A stretch of 64,000 nucleotides of DNA, taken from Streptomyces rapamycinicus NRRL 5491 (GTDB taxonomy: Bacteria > Actinomycetota > Actinomycetes > Streptomycetales > Streptomycetaceae). Positions 61,068-64,000 of this stretch are shown here, in pieces. Where the stretch lies: contig NZ_CP085193.1 in the NCBI RefSeq assembly GCF_024298965.1, positions 1,984,001 through 2,048,000 on the forward strand. Reading direction: 5' to 3'. Under the pieces are notes generated by a model. It was not told where the DNA came from, ran no database searches, and worked only from the letters and a program-made list of their open reading frames with translations. The position numbers and the translations under genes are program-made. Numbering within the stretch: position 1 is the stretch's first letter; the number at the start of each line of letters is the position of its first letter.

Positions 61068-62500
61068 GGGTGGTTGCTCTGGTCATTCGTAAGATCGGAG
61101 GGCCCAGGGGTTCTGGGTATGGCTGGCATGTGGGCGCCGTTGGCAAGGCTCAAAGGACTTGGCCGCCCGGGACCCCGCGACGACTCGACCGCCAATTGGG
61201 AGACGCGACTCGATCGCTGCTGTAGGACAACGTCGGCGAGGTCGTCTGCGGGTGACATGTGAGACGGCGAGCTGGCGGAGGTGGCCGTGCCCGAGATCTG
61301 GGCCGGAGTGGACATCGGCAAGGAACACCACCACTGCGTGGTGATCAACGCGGACGGCGAACGGCTGCTGTCGCGCCGGGTCCTGAACGATGAGACCGAG
61401 TTGCTTCACCTCATCGGCGATGTCCTGGCGATATCCGCGGACGTGCTGTGGGCCGTCGATCTCAACCACGGCGGAGCTGCCCTGCTGATCTGCCTGCTCC
61501 TCAGCCACGATCAGCCGATGGCCTATCTGACCGGCCTGGCAGTCCACCGTGCCTCGGCCACCTACAAGGGCGAAGGCAAGACGGACGCGAAGGACGCCTT
61601 TGTCATCGCCGACCAGGCCCGCGTTCGCCGGGACCTCGGGCTGCTGAGGCCCGGTGACGAGATCGCTGTCGACCTGCGCACGCTGACCAACCGGCGCCTT
61701 GACGTGGTCTTCGACCGCACCCGGCAGATCAACCGGCTCCGCGCCCAACTGCTGGAGATCTTCCCCGCGTTGGAGCGGTCGCTGGACCTGGTCAATAAAG
61801 GCCCGGTGATGCTGCTGACCGGCTACCAGACCCCGGCCGCGATCCGCCGCGCCGGCGTCCAGCGGATCGAGACCTGGCTGAAGAACCGCAAGGTCCGCGG
61901 TGCCGCGGCGCTGGCGAAGACGGTTGTGGAGGCCGCCCGGGCCCAGATGACCGCACTGCCCGGCGAGAAGCTGGCGGCCGCCATGGTGGTCCGCCTCGCG
62001 AAGGGGGTGATGGCCCTTGATGAGGAGATCGTCGAGCTTGACGCCCTGATCGAGGCCACGTTTCGCGAGCATCCGCACGCCGAGGTGATCCGTAGCCTGC
62101 CCGGTATGGGCCCCAAGCTCGGCGCCGAATTCATCGCCGCGACCGGCGGTGACATGGACGCCTTCGGCAGCGCCGACCGCCTGGCCGGCTTCGCCGGCCT
62201 TGCCCCAGGCCCCGTGACTCCGGCCGCGTCAGCGGCAACCTGCGCCGCCCCCGGCGCTACCACCGCGGACTGCTGCGGTCGATGTACCTCTCGGCGATGG
62301 TCAGCATCACGACATGCCCCGCGTCCAAGGCGTACTACCAGCGGAAGAGAAGCGAGGGTAAGGGCCACAAGCAGGCCCTGCTCGCGCTCGCCCGCCGCAG
62401 GCTCAACGTCCTGTGGGCGATGATCCGTGACGGACAGTGCTACCAAGGTTCACCTCCCGTCACGACTGCGGCTTGACATCACGATTGGGAAGTCCTTTCG
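61068..62500 (+). mobile_element. IS110 family element, boundaries approximate
   Basis: Frameshifted IS110 transposase (61287-62476) with about 200 bp of non-coding sequence on its left and about 25 bp on its right. In IS110 proper the left non-coding end encodes the bridge RNA that guides target choice, so 61075-61286 is the place to look. The element lies opposite to and between an MFS gene and a dehydratase gene. Exact ends were not resolved; IS110 elements lack clear inverted repeats. Confidence 0.7.
61287..62476 (+). pseudogene. IS110 transposase, frameshifted
   Basis: GTG 61287 follows GGAGG. The N-terminal DEDD (RuvC-like) domain is intact with IWAGVDIGKEHHHCVV and GKTDAKDAFVIADQARV. 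The C-terminal Tnp_IS116/IS110/IS902 domain begins IRSLPGMGPKLGAEFIA. Near 62210 (GLAPG) the frame is lost; the -1/+2 frame restores RDSGRVSGNLRRP, RGLLRSMYLSAMVSITTCPA and the family C-terminus to the stop at 62476, including the catalytic-Ser region. One base change would repair it, so a sequencing error cannot be excluded. Confidence 0.82.
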
Positions 62501-62552
62501 GTGGTGCGGGACGGTGAACGGTGGTGGTGGGTGGTGGTGGACGCCCGGTGGT

Positions 62553-63929
62553 TCAGACCTCGGTCCGCGAGGCCCGCGCCACCGGTGTGGCCGGTTCGCC
62601 GGACGAGGCCCTGTGTGTCGCGCGGTGCAGCGCGAGTGTTCCGCCGGCGGCGAGTAGCAAGAACACGCCGAGGAGGATGTAGCCGACCGAATAGGTGCCG
62701 GTGGCGTCCTTGAGGACGCCGGTCAGGGAGGGTGCGATGATCCCGGACAGGTTGCCGACGGAGTTGATGACGGCAACGCCGACCGCGGCCGCGGTGCCCA
62801 CGAGATAGCGGGACGGGAGCTGCCAGAACACCGGGATGCTGGAGTAGATGGCGGCGGCGGTGACCGACACCAGCACCATGCCGATGAAGAAGTTCGAGAA
62901 GAACGGGGACGCCGCGATGGCTGCCGCGCCGATGAGGGTGGGAATCACGATGTGCCACGTGCGTTCCTGCGCGCGATCGGAGCGGCGGCCCCAGAAGATC
63001 ATGCAACAGACACCCACCGCGCTGGGAATCGCACTGATCAGGCCGATCTGCATCAGCGACAGATGGGTGCCGAACTGATCGCCGAAGGACCGCACCATCT
63101 GCGGCAGGAAGAACCCGAGCGCGTACTCGCCGAACTCCAGGCCGAGATAGATCAGGGCCATGTAGAGCACCGCCGGCCGCAGCAGCGTCCGCATGATCGA
63201 ATGCTGATTGCGATGGGCGGCGGAGACCTCGCCGGTCTCGGATTCGAGCTCGGCCACCAGCCAGGCCCGCTCGGGTTCGGTGAGGAACGTGGCCTGAGCG
63301 GGCCTGTCTACCAGCCAGAACAGGCACGCGATCCCGCCGAGCACGGAGGGAACGGCCTCGATGACGAACATCGCCTGCCAGCCGCGCAGGCCCGCCACTC
63401 CGTGCAAGACGGTCATCAGCCAGGTCGACAGCGGCGAGCCGATGAGACCGGCGAGCGGCACCGCCATGAAGAAGGTCGCGGTCGCCTGGGCCCGCTTCTC
63501 CCGGGGAAACCACCGGGTCAGATACAAAATCATCGCCGGGAAGAAGCCCGCCTCGGCGACCCCCATGAGGAAGCGCAACACGTAGAAGCTGACGGGCCCC
63601 CGCACCAATGACATGCAGCCGGCGACGACCCCCCAAGTGATCATGATCCGCGCGATCCACAGCCGGGGCCCGAACCTGGTCAGAGCGATGTTGCTGGGCA
63701 CCTCGAAGATGAAGTACGCGACGAAGAAGACCCCTGCCCCGATCCCGTAGGCGCCGTCGGAAATGCCGACGTCGGCGTTCATCTCCAGCGAGGCGAAGCT
63801 GATGTTGACGCGGTCGAGGTAGCAGACGAAGTAGGCGAAGAGCAGGAACGGCAGGATCCGCCACATCACCTTGCGCATCGCGGTGCGCCGGACAAGCTCC
63901 CCCGTCGTGCCTGGTGGTGCTGGATTCAT
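62553..63929 (-). CDS. MFS transporter, anion:cation symporter (sugar-acid type)
   Basis: 458 aa from ATG 63929 behind AAGGAG. Twelve helices. N-terminal WRILPFLLFAYFVCYLDRVN with ISFASLEM is the ACS family signature, followed by FIFEVPSNIALTRFGPRLWI and a second-half GRRSDRAQERTWH loop. Members carry hexuronates, galactonate, tartrate or similar organic anions. It lies upstream of the IlvD/Edd dehydratase on the same strand with an IS110 in between, consistent with an interrupted uptake-and-dehydration pathway for a sugar acid. Confidence 0.9.
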   Translation of the reverse strand: MNPAPPGTTGELVRRTAMRKVMWRILPFLLFAYFVCYLDRVNISFASLEMNADVGISDGAYGIGAGVFFVAYFIFEVPSNIALTRFGPRLWIARIMITWGVVAGCMSLVRGPVSFYVLRFLMGVAEAGFFPAMILYLTRWFPREKRAQATATFFMAVPLAGLIGSPLSTWLMTVLHGVAGLRGWQAMFVIEAVPSVLGGIACLFWLVDRPAQATFLTEPERAWLVAELESETGEVSAAHRNQHSIMRTLLRPAVLYMALIYLGLEFGEYALGFFLPQMVRSFGDQFGTHLSLMQIGLISAIPSAVGVCCMIFWGRRSDRAQERTWHIVIPTLIGAAAIAASPFFSNFFIGMVLVSVTAAAIYSSIPVFWQLPSRYLVGTAAAVGVAVINSVGNLSGIIAPSLTGVLKDATGTYSVGYILLGVFLLLAAGGTLALHRATHRASSGEPATPVARASRTEV

Positions 63930-64000
63930 GGACGTCAACTCCTTCACGGCCCGCCTCATCGCGGACGTCTGAACCGGCCCCCTTCAGTGCGGCGAAAGTA

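Overview
ORGANISM. The window looks like a Streptomyces chromosome, probably an accessory-rich arm-side stretch. The evidence is very high GC with strong third-position GC, frequent GTG/TTG starts, several TetR, MarR, MerR, XRE and CGNR regulators, SpoIIE-type phosphatases with a lone HATPase, a GAF-ANTAR regulator, a divergent second EF-Tu (tuf3 type), and DUF5994, DUF2243 and DUF4142 proteins. I see no rRNA, tRNA or CRISPR array.

LAYOUT. (1) 1-5.3 kb: a TetR/SDR divergon, two DUF5994 genes head to head, and a GAF-SpoIIE phosphatase. (2) 5.4-10.8 kb: a low-density, scarred region with a broken rve transposase, a CoA-binding protein, a WH-motif protein, a GTGA-coupled pair that includes a resolvase-like protein without its serine, an XRE regulator with a clear terminator, and a DUF4352 remnant. 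(3) 10.9-31.1 kb: an ordinary chromosomal block with YbaK, XRE-cupin/DMT exporter, FUSC, VOC, DUF2243-CtaG, GAF-ANTAR, gamma carbonic anhydrase, DedA, thioesterase, MFS, a spermidine-synthase-like protein, tuf3, TVP38, UppP, HAD and flavin reductase. (4) 31-41 kb: DUF2975/YozG pair, amidohydrolase, cupin + quinone reductase, beta-lactamase-fold hydrolase, MarR, ClC channel, F420-type nitroreductase and DUF4142, with relics of a hydroxyisobutyrate dehydrogenase and a nitrate reductase. (5) 41-51 kb: membrane SpoIIE phosphatase, CBS + SLC13 operon, truncated antiporter, a TetR/SDR/esterase divergon with three phased operators, SulP/MerR with a 22-bp palindrome, and a secreted HAD phosphatase. 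(6) 51.4-58 kb: DinB-type thiol transferase, PatB-type C-S lyase, RidA, MFS, a HEAT-like protein, an HATPase and a CGNR zinc-finger regulator. (7) 58-64 kb: a fused LAL/ABC relic, then an ACS-type MFS and an IlvD/Edd dehydratase separated by a frameshifted IS110 element.

HOW THE GENES WORK TOGETHER. The most interesting part is 51.4-58 kb. Its intergenic regions carry nine copies of a 21-bp element, GTCACC-N9-GGTGAC, most with TTGAC inside the spacer. They lie before the DinB/C-S lyase operon, before the MFS gene, four times between the HATPase and CGNR genes (the last abutting the CGNR start), and twice before the LAL relic. This suggests one regulon, probably run by the CGNR protein, in which a thiol transferase, a C-S lyase, RidA and a transporter could process cysteine S-conjugates. 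A second notable case is the 59.4-61.0 kb IlvD/Edd dehydratase, which lacks all three cysteines that hold the Fe-S cluster but keeps the catalytic lysine and serine motifs. Elsewhere, regulators sit beside symmetrical sites over the promoters they are likely to control.
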